A program made the translations under genes and the position numbers. Shown here piece by piece: positions 45,770 through 56,007 of a stretch of 64,000 nucleotides of DNA (position 1 is its first letter; each line of letters opens with the position of its first letter). Origin of the DNA: Haloarcula laminariae (lineage in GTDB: Archaea > Halobacteriota > Halobacteria > Halobacteriales > Haloarculaceae); contig NZ_JAMZFY010000004.1 in NCBI RefSeq assembly GCF_025457605.1, forward strand, positions 37,937 through 101,936, in the 5' to 3' direction. The notes beneath the pieces are model-generated. The model worked only from the letters and a program-made list of their open reading frames with translations, ran no database searches and was not told the DNA's origin.

Positions 45770-45953
45770 ACAAGTTACTCATCTCCCTCAAGCGGAAACA
45801 CGCGCACACCCGAGACGTAACGACTGAGGCAACCTCGGCCGAGATATGAGTCTTGGAACCCGACACCAGCACTAGCGATATCACTCATCGTGGGCCTAGG
45901 TGACACCCGCTTGACATCAGACGCTGGTGTGAGTTGCATATACACATGTGGTG

Positions 45954-46346
45954 TCATCGTTTTGAATGCCTCATCGCACCAGTCGTGACCTCCATAACCC
46001 CGATATCGGCGAGTTCAGCTGTCACCGTCGGCGGAAGCGTTTCGAGCGTCTTGTCAATCTGTGGGTCAACAGAAACACCATCGATCTTGAGTGCCGATAG
46101 CTTCCCACGACTACCGTGAGCAGCAACTTCGAATTCGAACGGTCGGTCACGGTCATCGACAGCCTGTATCCACATTTTCGACAACCCGTTAGCGCTCTCC
46201 CAGTGAACACGGTTCTCCACTGTAACCGCCCCAGCCGGGGGCACGCACGAAGAGCCACATGCTTGGCACTGCGCCGGGTGTGGCGAAACGCCGACGTAGT
46301 CATATTCTGTCCCGCACCGATAGCACTGGAGTGTCAGAATCATCAT
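45954..46346 (-). CDS. Zinc-ribbon protein
   Basis: The 130-residue product starts MMILTLQCYRCGTEYDYVGV and has a second C-x2-C in PAQCQACGSSC, so residues about 8-34 form a zinc ribbon. The rest is a beta-rich domain with a Trp/Asp core (WIQAVDDRDRPFEFEV) and no family I can name. The 3' end is in a region with no other gene; a 60-codon frame just beyond it was rejected. It follows the 56-residue ORF by 12 bases and may be cotranscribed. Confidence 0.55.
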   Translation of the reverse strand: MMILTLQCYRCGTEYDYVGVSPHPAQCQACGSSCVPPAGAVTVENRVHWESANGLSKMWIQAVDDRDRPFEFEVAAHGSRGKLSALKIDGVSVDPQIDKTLETLPPTVTAELADIGVMEVTTGAMRHSKR

Positions 46347-46358
46347 TGTCGCTCCCGG

Positions 46359-46529
46359 CTATAGCCACCTCACACGTCCAGAACCGACATTGATATTCCC
46401 GACCGCTGCGAGAATACCGGATTCGTGGGTGCCTCGTTGCTCTGGTTCATCGAGCCGACTCCAGATAGGATGACGCTCGTCCCCCTCTCCGATATCACGA
46501 CTTGGTTCGACTAGTGGGTTACCTGGCAT
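46359..46529 (-). CDS. Possible 56-residue protein
   Basis: MPGNPLVEPSRDIGEGDERH is followed by an acidic helix-like end and finally NINVGSGRVRWL. It lies 12 bases before the zinc-ribbon gene on the same strand. No motif is recognised; operonic spacing is the only support. Confidence 0.35.
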   Translation of the reverse strand: MPGNPLVEPSRDIGEGDERHPIWSRLDEPEQRGTHESGILAAVGNINVGSGRVRWL

Positions 46530-46578
46530 TGAGAGATTCTCTTTGAGATGATGTCTGATAGAATGCTTACTGGGATTG

Positions 46579-48009
46579 TTACCCGAGCGAACCCTCCATC
46601 TCCAGCTCGATGAGTCGGTTCAGTTCGACGGCGTACTCGATGGGCAGCTCTTCCGTGATCGGCTCGATGAAGCCGGCGACGATCATCTGCTTTGCGTCGT
46701 CGTCGTCCAGACCGCGGCTCTGGAGGTAGAAGACGTCCTCGTCGCCGATCTTTCCGACAGTCGCTTCGTGGGCGACGTCGACTTTCGACTCCTGGATCTC
46801 CATGTACGGCATAGTGTCCGACGTGGAGTCGTTGTCGAACATCAGGGCGTCACACTCGACGGAGGTCGAGGAGTTCTCGGCGCCGTCTGCGATGTGGACC
46901 AGGCCGCGGTAGTTCGTGCGGCCGCCGTCCTTCGCGATGGATTTCGATTCGATGGTGGACTTCGTGTCGGGCGCGTTGTGGTAGACCTTCGCGCCGGTGT
47001 CGATGTCCTGCCCTTCGCCGGCCATGGCGATGGTGATATGATTGTCCGTCGCGCCGGGGCCCTTGAGGACGGTCGAGGGGTAGAGCATCGTGGCTTTCGA
47101 GCCCATGCTACCCGAGACCCACTCCATCGTTCCCTCCTCCTCACAGATGGCGCGCTTGGTGTTGAGATTGTAGGTGTTTTTCGACCAGTTCTGCACGGTG
47201 GAGTACTGGACGTGGGCGTTCTCGCCGACGAACACTTCCACGCCGCCGCTGTGGAGGTTAAACGCCGAGTACTTGGGTGCACTGCAGCCCTCGATGTAGT
47301 GGACCTCGGAGTTGTCCTCGGCGATGATGAGCGTGTGCTCGAACTGGCCCATCCCCTCGGAGTTCATGCGGAAGTACGCCTGCACGGGCATGTTGACTGT
47401 CGTGTCTTCCGGGATGTAGACGAACGAGCCGCCGGACCAGATGGCGCCGTGGAGCGCGGCGAACTTGTTGTCGCTCGGGGGGACGCACTTCGTCATGAAG
47501 TGCTCTTTGACGAGATCTTCGTGCTCCTGGACGGCCTTGTCCATGTCACAGAAGATGACGCCTTTGTCCTCCCAGCGCTCCTGCATATTCTGGTAGACGA
47601 TTTCGGACTCGTACTGGGCGCCGACGCCCGAGAGCGCGTTCTTCTCGGCTTCCGGGATGCCCAGCTTGTCGAAGGTGTCCTGAATCTCCTCGGGGAGGTC
47701 TTCCCAGTTTTCGGCGCCGCCACGGGTCTCGATGTCCGGGCGGATGTAGGGGACGATGTCGGCGATATCGACTTCCGAGAGGTCCGGCGCGCCGGGCCAG
47801 CCGGTCGGCATCGGCATCTCCTGGAACTGCTCTAGAGCGCGCAGTCGGCGCTGGAGCATCCATTCGGGCTCGTCCTTGTCTTCGGAGATGATTCGGACGG
47901 TCTCCTCGGTGAGGCCCTTCTCGGTCTGGAAGGCGGACTTTTCCTCCTTCTTGAACTCAAAGCGGGCTTCGGTGTCGGTCTCTTTGAGATGGTCCTGATC
48001 TGAGCTCAT
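46579..48009 (-). CDS. sufB: Fe-S cluster scaffold protein SufB
   Basis: The 476-residue protein belongs to the SufB/SufD family. SufB signatures include WSGGSFVYIPEDTTVNMPVQ and the helical core HYIEGCSAPKYS, with the beta-helix region GSKATMLYPSTVLKGPGA. The C-terminal block ESKVDVAHEATVGKIGDEDVF has the conserved E and histidine used in cluster assembly. It would assemble Fe-S clusters with SufC and SufD, but neither gene is in the window. A TATA box 27 bases before the start suggests a leaderless transcript of its own. It could be an extra copy. Confidence 0.93.
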   Translation of the reverse strand: MSSDQDHLKETDTEARFEFKKEEKSAFQTEKGLTEETVRIISEDKDEPEWMLQRRLRALEQFQEMPMPTGWPGAPDLSEVDIADIVPYIRPDIETRGGAENWEDLPEEIQDTFDKLGIPEAEKNALSGVGAQYESEIVYQNMQERWEDKGVIFCDMDKAVQEHEDLVKEHFMTKCVPPSDNKFAALHGAIWSGGSFVYIPEDTTVNMPVQAYFRMNSEGMGQFEHTLIIAEDNSEVHYIEGCSAPKYSAFNLHSGGVEVFVGENAHVQYSTVQNWSKNTYNLNTKRAICEEEGTMEWVSGSMGSKATMLYPSTVLKGPGATDNHITIAMAGEGQDIDTGAKVYHNAPDTKSTIESKSIAKDGGRTNYRGLVHIADGAENSSTSVECDALMFDNDSTSDTMPYMEIQESKVDVAHEATVGKIGDEDVFYLQSRGLDDDDAKQMIVAGFIEPITEELPIEYAVELNRLIELEMEGSLG

Positions 48010-48030
48010 GTATCAGATATTGAAGCGAGG

Positions 48031-48039
48031 GGTTAAAAA
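48031..48039 (-). promoter_or_regulatory. TATA box for sufB
   Basis: The minus strand reads TTTTTAACC here, centred about 27 bases before the SufB start. This is consistent with a leaderless or near-leaderless transcript. Confidence 0.6.
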
Positions 48040-48123
48040 TTTCTAGGTGAATTAGAGGTATTATTTTGTCTGTATCGTATACTATTTTTTAAACCGAAAA
48101 TATTTTTCTGTCCTCGAAATATG

Positions 48124-48250
48124 GGTTGGTATGGGAAAGACAGACAATTGCACCCGGGGATTGCCCCAGCTACCGGGAGCCGTAGTCTTTCCCAACTCCT
48201 ATCAGAGTGGCACAGAGGACCGGCGACCCGGCTTCTCTGTGTGACTCTCT
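48124..48250 (+). ncRNA. Candidate structured RNA between sufB and selO
   Basis: A GC-rich island of about 125 bases in otherwise AT-rich DNA folds into two strong elements. Helix A pairs GGGAAAGAC (48133-48141) with GTCTTTCCC (48185-48193), nine perfect pairs. It encloses the stem CCCGG/CCGGG (48153-48157 and 48173-48177) with an alternative GGGG/CCCC pairing. Helix C stacks AGAGT/ACTCT (48204-48208, 48244-48248), CACAGAG/CTCTGTG (48211-48217, 48235-48241) and CCGG/CCGG (48220-48223, 48228-48231). A BRE/TATA-like CCGAAAATATTTTT at 48094-48107 precedes it. It could be a free RNA or the selO leader; strand is not certain. Confidence 0.45.
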
Positions 48251-48307
48251 ACAGGGAGATGAAAAATGAGCTTATTAAAGCAAGCAAGATACACTAAATG
48301 AAACAAA

Positions 48308-49702
48308 ATGCCCTATTCGTTTGATACCACTTACAAAAATTTAGACTCGAACCTCTATTCGAGAGTAACGCCCAAAAGTATCGCTAACCCCGAGATTTTG
48401 CTTCTCAATGACGGGCTATGTGCTGATCTTGGATTGGATACAGCAGAGCTCAATGCTAAAATTCTAGCAGGCCAAGATCTCTTGGAAGAGCCAATCGCCC
48501 AAGCATATGCAGGCCACCAGTATGGAAGTTTTACAGTTCTGGGCGATGGGAGAGCGATGATACTCGGCGAACATGTGCACGATGGTAAGAGATACGATAT
48601 TCAACTGAAAGGGTCTGGTCGAACGCCGTACTCCGGAAGAGGCGATGGCGACGCGACTGTCAGCTCGATGCTCAGAGAGTATCTGTATTCGTATGCGATG
48701 CAGAATCTAAACATTAAGACGTCGAGAAGTCTGGCAGTCGTCGAAACTGACGAACCAGTCGAACGACGACGGACAGAACCTGGGGCCATCCTTGTCCGAG
48801 TGATGAATAGTCACATTCGATATGGGACCTTCCAGTATGTTGCAGGCCAAGCATCCGACGAACTACAGCGATTCACTGACTATGTTATCGACAGGCACTA
48901 CCCGCAGCTAAATGCGAAAGATCGCACGTATCTAGAGTTCTTCGATGCAGTCATGCAGTCATCGATTGAGATGGTTGTGGACTGGCTGCGTGTCGGATTC
49001 ATCCATGGGGTCATGAATACAGACAACATGAGTGTCGATGGAGAAACATTTGATTACGGACCCTGTGCGTTCATGAATTATTATGATGAGGAGACGGTCT
49101 TCAGCTCGATCGACAAGCACGGCCGATATGCATTCGGCAACCAGCGACCCATCTTGCGGTGGAATCTTGAACGGTTTGCAGAGGCACTCCAACCGCTGTG
49201 TACGCAATCAGCGCTCACATATGATGAACTCGAAGGCAAACTGGACGAATTTGAGAATCGGTTTGATGCGCAATACTACACGATGATGCGGAAGAAACTG
49301 GGAATCAACTCAGATGGTGAGGACGAGCTCGTCGATGAATTCATAGAGTGGCTTCGCAAATCGAACGCAGACTATACCAATACCTTCCTAGAATTAGAGA
49401 CGCCTGGTACGTTTAATGACCCCGTGTTTGCAACTGCAGAGTTCGAACAGTTGAAGAATAAGTTGGCTGCTGTCGGTCTAGATAAAGAGTTGATGCAGGA
49501 AGCCAATCCGAGGTATATCCCCCGCAACTACCTGGTCGAAAAGGCACTGGATGCGTATCTCGAAACTGAGAGTCTATCGAAATTCAAGGGGCTATTGACC
49601 GTGTTGGAAAACCCCTATACATCGAAGGAGATGGGTTCACAATTCCAGCAACCACCGCCACGAGAATTCGATTCAGAGTATACAACGTACTGTAATACTT
49701 AA
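48308..49702 (+). CDS. SelO/YdiU protein adenylyltransferase
   Basis: The 464-residue protein is a SelO pseudokinase family member that transfers AMP from ATP to protein hydroxyls. Signatures seen: AQAYAGHQYGSF, LKGSGRTPYSGRGDGDAT, then the catalytic HGVMNTDNMSVDGETFDYGP block and the late YCNT C-terminus. Length agrees with the family. The codon use is AT-richer than in sufB or cox1, so it may have been acquired from another lineage. It may be preceded by a structured leader. No neighbour suggests a substrate. Confidence 0.9.
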   Translation: MPYSFDTTYKNLDSNLYSRVTPKSIANPEILLLNDGLCADLGLDTAELNAKILAGQDLLEEPIAQAYAGHQYGSFTVLGDGRAMILGEHVHDGKRYDIQLKGSGRTPYSGRGDGDATVSSMLREYLYSYAMQNLNIKTSRSLAVVETDEPVERRRTEPGAILVRVMNSHIRYGTFQYVAGQASDELQRFTDYVIDRHYPQLNAKDRTYLEFFDAVMQSSIEMVVDWLRVGFIHGVMNTDNMSVDGETFDYGPCAFMNYYDEETVFSSIDKHGRYAFGNQRPILRWNLERFAEALQPLCTQSALTYDELEGKLDEFENRFDAQYYTMMRKKLGINSDGEDELVDEFIEWLRKSNADYTNTFLELETPGTFNDPVFATAEFEQLKNKLAAVGLDKELMQEANPRYIPRNYLVEKALDAYLETESLSKFKGLLTVLENPYTSKEMGSQFQQPPPREFDSEYTTYCNT

Positions 49703-49745
49703 GCGGATATTAGCAAAATGAGCATAGTCATCAATATTAGCAGCG

Positions 49746-51584
<1,839 letters not shown>

Positions 51585-51938
51585 TATACGAGAAAAAGCA
51601 CCTCGAACTGGATTGTTGTGTAGGTTATCCGTATAACGTATTTATATGGGGTTGCGAAAATTTTGTACGGTTCTGGCCCTTCCGAACGTGACCACCGACT
51701 TCAAAAACCACACTTGACGTGAGATAACTCATAGTATTTCCTGCCCACCACAATCGGTCAACAACATCGTTAGGACTGCCAGGACCTGTTCGGCCGCTTC
51801 CCTGAGACGACAGCGGAAATCACCACCTTACTTGTCTGACCACGCTAACATTGTGACAATCTCGGCCGCCAGCACAGTAACATAAGTTACCGTCACGTAT
51901 CGGAAAATAGGTTCGCAGCTAGATGATAAAATGCCACG
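51585..51938. other. Intergenic region, 354 bases
   Basis: It holds the probable cox1 promoter (minus strand, CATATAAATACG near 51638-51649) and the leader of the Bat-like gene. No further gene or repeat was seen. Confidence 0.4.
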
Positions 51939-52613
51939 TTGAAACCAGTGACCGATATTAAAGCCGACATACGGGTCGAGCATCCCGACATAGTGTGTAC
52001 GAAGTCAGTCATGTACGACCAAAGTTCGAAAGTGATGTCGGTCTCAGAGGCGGGAACTGACCCAACATCTAGAACCTTCTATTACTACATCGAATCGTCC
52101 GACTTCCACCGACTCGAAGAGGGATTACGGAAGGATAATACCGTTGCTGAATTCGAACGGGTCATCGAAACCAGAGATCAGGAGGCGATATATTGCGTCG
52201 AATACAGTGGCGAAGGGATACTTCTCTCACCGGTGATTTCGGACGCGAACGGTGTTATCCTCGATAAGGAAAATAATGGAAGCGCTTGGCTGTTCACAAT
52301 CTGGCTGACAGAACGAGCAGACCTGCATCATATCTGGGACTACGCCCAAGAGAACGACATTGACATCGAGTTACTTCGCGTGAACGAATACGCGAGTTTA
52401 GGAAATACGGACACTGGGTTGACCGATAGTCAACGGGAAGCACTCCTCGTCGCACTCGAAACAGGGTATTTCGAAGAACCACGGAGCGCAACACTCGACG
52501 AAGTCGCCGCTGAGCTGGATATCTCGCAACCTGCAGCAGGTGGTCTCCTCCGACGTGGCGTCAGGCGACTCATCATATCGTCCCTGCTAGCTGAGAGCAA
52601 AGCGCCAGAGTAA
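51939..52613 (+). CDS. Bat-like HTH regulator
   Basis: The 224-residue product has an N-terminal sensory-type beta region (residues about 20-150) and a C-terminal HTH_10 domain: LTDSQREALLVALETGYFEE, then the EVAAELDISQPAAGGLLRRGV helix-turn-helix. This is the Bat family of haloarchaeal regulators. No start ATG fits; TTG at 51939 or GTG at 51948 are the options, and the first gives MKPVTDIKADIRVEHP. The gene stands alone; its target is unknown. Confidence 0.8.
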   Translation: MKPVTDIKADIRVEHPDIVCTKSVMYDQSSKVMSVSEAGTDPTSRTFYYYIESSDFHRLEEGLRKDNTVAEFERVIETRDQEAIYCVEYSGEGILLSPVISDANGVILDKENNGSAWLFTIWLTERADLHHIWDYAQENDIDIELLRVNEYASLGNTDTGLTDSQREALLVALETGYFEEPRSATLDEVAAELDISQPAAGGLLRRGVRRLIISSLLAESKAPE

Positions 52614-52970
52614 CTACGAATCTGACGCCAGTATACTGTAAGGCTTGACGACCGGGTTCTTTAGCGCTGACTATGCGCCCTGTATCTTGCACGGCTACTG
52701 GAATATCTCTTGAAGCTGGCACAATCGCTGCAGCCCGTGCACAAATCCTCTGAGTTGCTGGGCCGGCCGAAAAATCCGAAATTAACTCTTTAGGAGCTAT
52801 CCGCTGGCTCCGTGTCTGTGTAGTCAATTTCTGCTCATACGTCTCACGCTAATCAGAGTTGACATCTCTCTCGAAGAAACTGGTCGTGCTTCTCGCATGA
52901 ATCACCAACTGCACGCGTGAAGAAGAACTGATGTCGGATTATTAATATCAGTCGACACCAGACATAGAGT
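52614..52970. promoter_or_regulatory. Intergenic region with CetZ-like promoter
   Basis: The right edge carries ATTATTAATATC (about 52938-52949) centred 27 bases before the ATG at 52971, a leaderless archaeal promoter. The rest of the gap holds no gene I can support. Confidence 0.5.
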
Positions 52971-54077
52971 ATGCGAGTCGCGGCAGTCGGAATTGGTGGT
53001 GCTGGGGGTCGGATTGTCGATCGACTGTGGCGAGACAATGAGCAGCGTGAGACGACGTATCTCGGCGCGGCCTGTGCCGTCGACACGGATACCCAAGCGC
53101 TCGAGGAACTCAATGTTCTCCCAGAAGACCAGCGGCATAGCTTCGGACTCCTCGAAACAGATGGGAACGGGACAGACAGGGATCGGACGAACGGCATCGC
53201 CGCCATCGAAGATGAACGGCTCGAAGTACGGCGGGCGATTGATCCACTGGTGACCAGCGATGTCGACGCTATCGTCCTCGTGGCCGGGCTGGCAGGAGGG
53301 ACAGGAGGTGGAGCCACCGCGTACATCGCCGACGCGCTCGAAGAGATTTACGCGATTCCAATCTACTGTGTGTCCGTGTTACCTGCCGGGTGGGACGCCG
53401 AAGCAGCCGTGAATGCGATGCAAGCACTCCGGACGCTGGAGGCAACTGTTGACGCGCAGATTCTGTTCGACAACGAAGCCTGGCTCCCCAGCGGGCAGAC
53501 AGTTGATGAAGCTGCCGAGTCACTGAATGAGACAGTTGTGACTCGACTCGGGGCACTATTTGCGGCAGGTGAGACCACGGAGTCCGAATCTGTCGGCCAG
53601 AGTGTCGTCGATGCCAGTGAAATAATTAACACCCTCTCAGACGCGGATTTCGCAACGCTTGGCTACGCCAGTCAGGAACTGGAAACGGGTGAGGATACCG
53701 GTAAAGGCACTGTCATCGATCGAATTCGGAATCAGTTTTTCACCGACGAATCTGACGATATTGATGAAATTGAAGCATACGATGCCGTCGAGACGACACT
53801 TCGCAGGGCAGTGCGTGGTAAACTGACGGCCGAATGTACGCTGGACTCGGCTGATAGTGCCCTGACCGTGTTTGCCGGGCCACCCGCGTGGTTGCTTCGG
53901 GATGCGGTTACCGATGGCCAGCAGTGGCTCGCGGACGAACTGCAGTCACCGGAGATACGGAGCGGTGATATGCCGACACCGAGCCAGTCCAAGTTGTCAG
54001 TACTCGTCTTGTTCAGTGGCATCACAGAACTGCCGCGGTTAGCAGAGCTCGAAACACTGGTCGAAGAAGCGGATTGA
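52971..54077 (+). CDS. CetZ/FtsZ-like tubulin-superfamily GTPase
   Basis: The 368-residue protein has the tubulin/FtsZ GTP-binding signature GGTGGG at 109-114 (LAGGTGGGATAYIADALEEI) and a Rossmann-like N-terminal loop GIGGAGGRIVDRLW at 7-20. Residues 45-70 (PEDQRHSFGLLETDGNG) resemble the CetZ nucleotide pocket. The C-terminal domain is present but diverged (KLSVLVLFSGITELPRL). It probably polymerises with GTP and acts in cell shape or division, or in plasmid positioning. GGTGGG rather than CetZ-typical GGTGSG leaves the subgroup uncertain. A leaderless promoter precedes it. No partner gene is visible. Confidence 0.75.
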   Translation: MRVAAVGIGGAGGRIVDRLWRDNEQRETTYLGAACAVDTDTQALEELNVLPEDQRHSFGLLETDGNGTDRDRTNGIAAIEDERLEVRRAIDPLVTSDVDAIVLVAGLAGGTGGGATAYIADALEEIYAIPIYCVSVLPAGWDAEAAVNAMQALRTLEATVDAQILFDNEAWLPSGQTVDEAAESLNETVVTRLGALFAAGETTESESVGQSVVDASEIINTLSDADFATLGYASQELETGEDTGKGTVIDRIRNQFFTDESDDIDEIEAYDAVETTLRRAVRGKLTAECTLDSADSALTVFAGPPAWLLRDAVTDGQQWLADELQSPEIRSGDMPTPSQSKLSVLVLFSGITELPRLAELETLVEEAD

Positions 54078-54125
54078 GATAGATTGCTGAAGATTATCTC
54101 GCTAACAGGATTAGCGCACTGGATT

Positions 54126-55235
54126 CTATCCCTCTGCGAGGTACGGTTCAATATCTTGGAAGAAGTCACGAAGGCGGCTCTCAAACCCCTCAGAAGGATT
54201 AAAAGCCGTTTTTACATCGTCTGGCTGTCCGCTTTTGTCCTTCTTTCCCAGCTCCAGGAGATAGCTGTTGTCGGGAGTTGAGACAACCTTCAACCAAGCT
54301 GTTACCGGAGCATCGTATGCTTTCGGCCATCGAACAGCGAGGTCCTGCCATTCGCCCTTGGTTTGGTCTTCCTCAAGTGCTGCCGTGATGACTGTATGCA
54401 CGTTCTCGAGACTATCGAGATCACCCTCATTGAGCGGGACATGGACAAAATCCGGGCGCTCCCCCTTCTTTCCCTTACTCAATTTCAGATGGAACCCCCC
54501 AGCAGGAGCTTCGACAAATTGCAGCGACCGGTTTGTCGGCTGGTGAGGTTTGCTCAACCATATGTGCTGGTGTGTCGTCCATGACCGGTTTGAACGCTGG
54601 CGTTGCCCTCGTTCGAATGCTTCGCGAAGCGACGATCGGTGTTCCTCCAGATAATCAGGGGGAAGTGGGACGTCCATCTCGAGAGACGGCGTCGACTCCG
54701 AAGCTGGCCAAGAAAGACCGTCGTATCCCCGGAGCTGAGGGAGCGCATTGGGCCACACAGGCTGGATATGGTCTATCGTTACGTCGTAGTCGGAATAGTG
54801 CTGTTTGGACAACCAGAGGACGCTGTACCCTTCCTCATAGTAATCCTGATCAGTCGCGAAGAGGTCTTTCGAGTTGTTTTTGTGCTGAACCTCAACAGCG
54901 ATGCCCTGCCCGAGCGGCTGCTGCGGAGCTGGAAATGTCACGAGAATATCTGCCCGACGAGTACCAATTGACTCCTCGACAGCGATGGATGCCTCGGGAT
55001 ATTCTGCTACGAGTTTCGAGTACGCAATGGACTTCATTCGGAGGTGGGGAATCGATTCCCCACCACAGTCATCGTTGAGTTGATGACGGAAATGACGAGC
55101 AACAAATCCACTCTTTCTGTGATGGCCCTCCACGACACTCATATCGTCATCACAGACGGGACACACAAGCGAATCAGTGGCGCTCGCTTCGTGGGGGAGG
55201 ATACGTTCGGACCCTCGAGTCGCGGTGAAAGGCAT
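54126..55235 (-). CDS. CoiA-like competence nuclease
   Basis: The 369-residue protein has CoiA features: an N-terminal zinc-like CPVCDDDMSVVEGHHRKSGF, a helical region with AYSKLVAEYPEA, and the nuclease core RRADILVTFP ... GQGIAVEVQHKNNSKDL. These would make the PD-(D/E)xK-like active site (D, then E-V-Q as E-x-Q). The rest is a long helical/beta C-terminal region with basic patches (KLSKGKKGERPDFV). CoiA proteins act in DNA uptake or processing of incoming DNA; in archaea the role is unproven. It sits next to an integrase module on the same strand, so it could also belong to a mobile element. Confidence 0.7.
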   Translation of the reverse strand: MPFTATRGSERILPHEASATDSLVCPVCDDDMSVVEGHHRKSGFVARHFRHQLNDDCGGESIPHLRMKSIAYSKLVAEYPEASIAVEESIGTRRADILVTFPAPQQPLGQGIAVEVQHKNNSKDLFATDQDYYEEGYSVLWLSKQHYSDYDVTIDHIQPVWPNALPQLRGYDGLSWPASESTPSLEMDVPLPPDYLEEHRSSLREAFERGQRQRSNRSWTTHQHIWLSKPHQPTNRSLQFVEAPAGGFHLKLSKGKKGERPDFVHVPLNEGDLDSLENVHTVITAALEEDQTKGEWQDLAVRWPKAYDAPVTAWLKVVSTPDNSYLLELGKKDKSGQPDDVKTAFNPSEGFESRLRDFFQDIEPYLAEG

Positions 55236-55399
55236 ATCGTGAGTATGGACCTATCAGTTAGATATCAGGCCAATGTTATCAGTATTGCTGCCTGAATCAA
55301 AACACGAATTTTTGGGTCCTCAGGGAGAGTCTCGAATAGATCTCACTCCAAACGAGGGGTGTCTTCGGTTAGCGCTCAATTTCTACATCTGTACCGAGA

Positions 55400-55969
55400 C
55401 TAATTCTGTTCGTTGTTCCGATACCGTTCCGGCGGGTAGAATACGATTTGAACAGCCGTGCCGAGACTGTACCAGGACTTCGGGAGGATCGAGACTTCCA
55501 GGCCCCACTCGGCAGCGAACTCGAAGACGTCGAACCAGAGGTTATGCGGCGGCTCTTTGGAATCCAACCGCTCGATGTTCCCCGGATAGACGTGCATCGA
55601 ATACAGCGCGGGATCTCCATCGTCGAGCCAGAGTGTTGAATGGTCGTCTGCTGGCGGGCTGTGAGGCGGCCCAGTCGGGTCACTGTCGGCTTCCAGCGGT
55701 GAGTGGGGGCACTCCTCATCGCCCGTGATGAGCCGGCGTATGCAGGCTTGCTCGGCAGGCTCGTCGAGGTCGAACGCTTGGGCGAAGGCATCGCGTTGAA
55801 ACTCGCCCATGATTGCGCCGAGCGCCCGCCAGATGTCGTCCCACGCCGGGTCGCCCGGGTCGTGGTCCAGATAGTCGTGGACGGCCTCGCGCAGCTGGCG
55901 GTACTCATTCCACGCCGGGACTGGTTCGTTCGGACCCGGCGTCGGCAAGGTCTCGTCTTTATGATTCAT
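55400..55969 (-). CDS. Plasmid-type protein of unknown function
   Basis: The 189-residue product starts MNHKDETLPTPGPNEPVPAW. It has an acidic helical middle (EFQRDAFAQAFDLDEPAEQA) and a Trp/aromatic C-terminus, EWGLEVSILPKSWYSLG. It is acidic and Pro-rich, like many plasmid-borne haloarchaeal proteins. No domain is recognised. It is downstream of the integrase on the same strand. Confidence 0.55.
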   Translation of the reverse strand: MNHKDETLPTPGPNEPVPAWNEYRQLREAVHDYLDHDPGDPAWDDIWRALGAIMGEFQRDAFAQAFDLDEPAEQACIRRLITGDEECPHSPLEADSDPTGPPHSPPADDHSTLWLDDGDPALYSMHVYPGNIERLDSKEPPHNLWFDVFEFAAEWGLEVSILPKSWYSLGTAVQIVFYPPERYRNNEQN

Positions 55970-56007
55970 ATTCGATATCACCTGTAGATTCTCGATATAT
56001 CTGATAG

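Noticed and set aside
45775..45957. 60-codon minus-strand frame MTPHVYMQLTPASDVKRVSP...
   Set aside because: Composition is not acidic, no motif, and nothing supports expression.
46576..47835. 419-codon plus-strand frame opposite sufB
   Set aside because: Same reason: sufB is certain on the minus strand, and the antisense product is repetitive Val/Asp/Leu with no motif.
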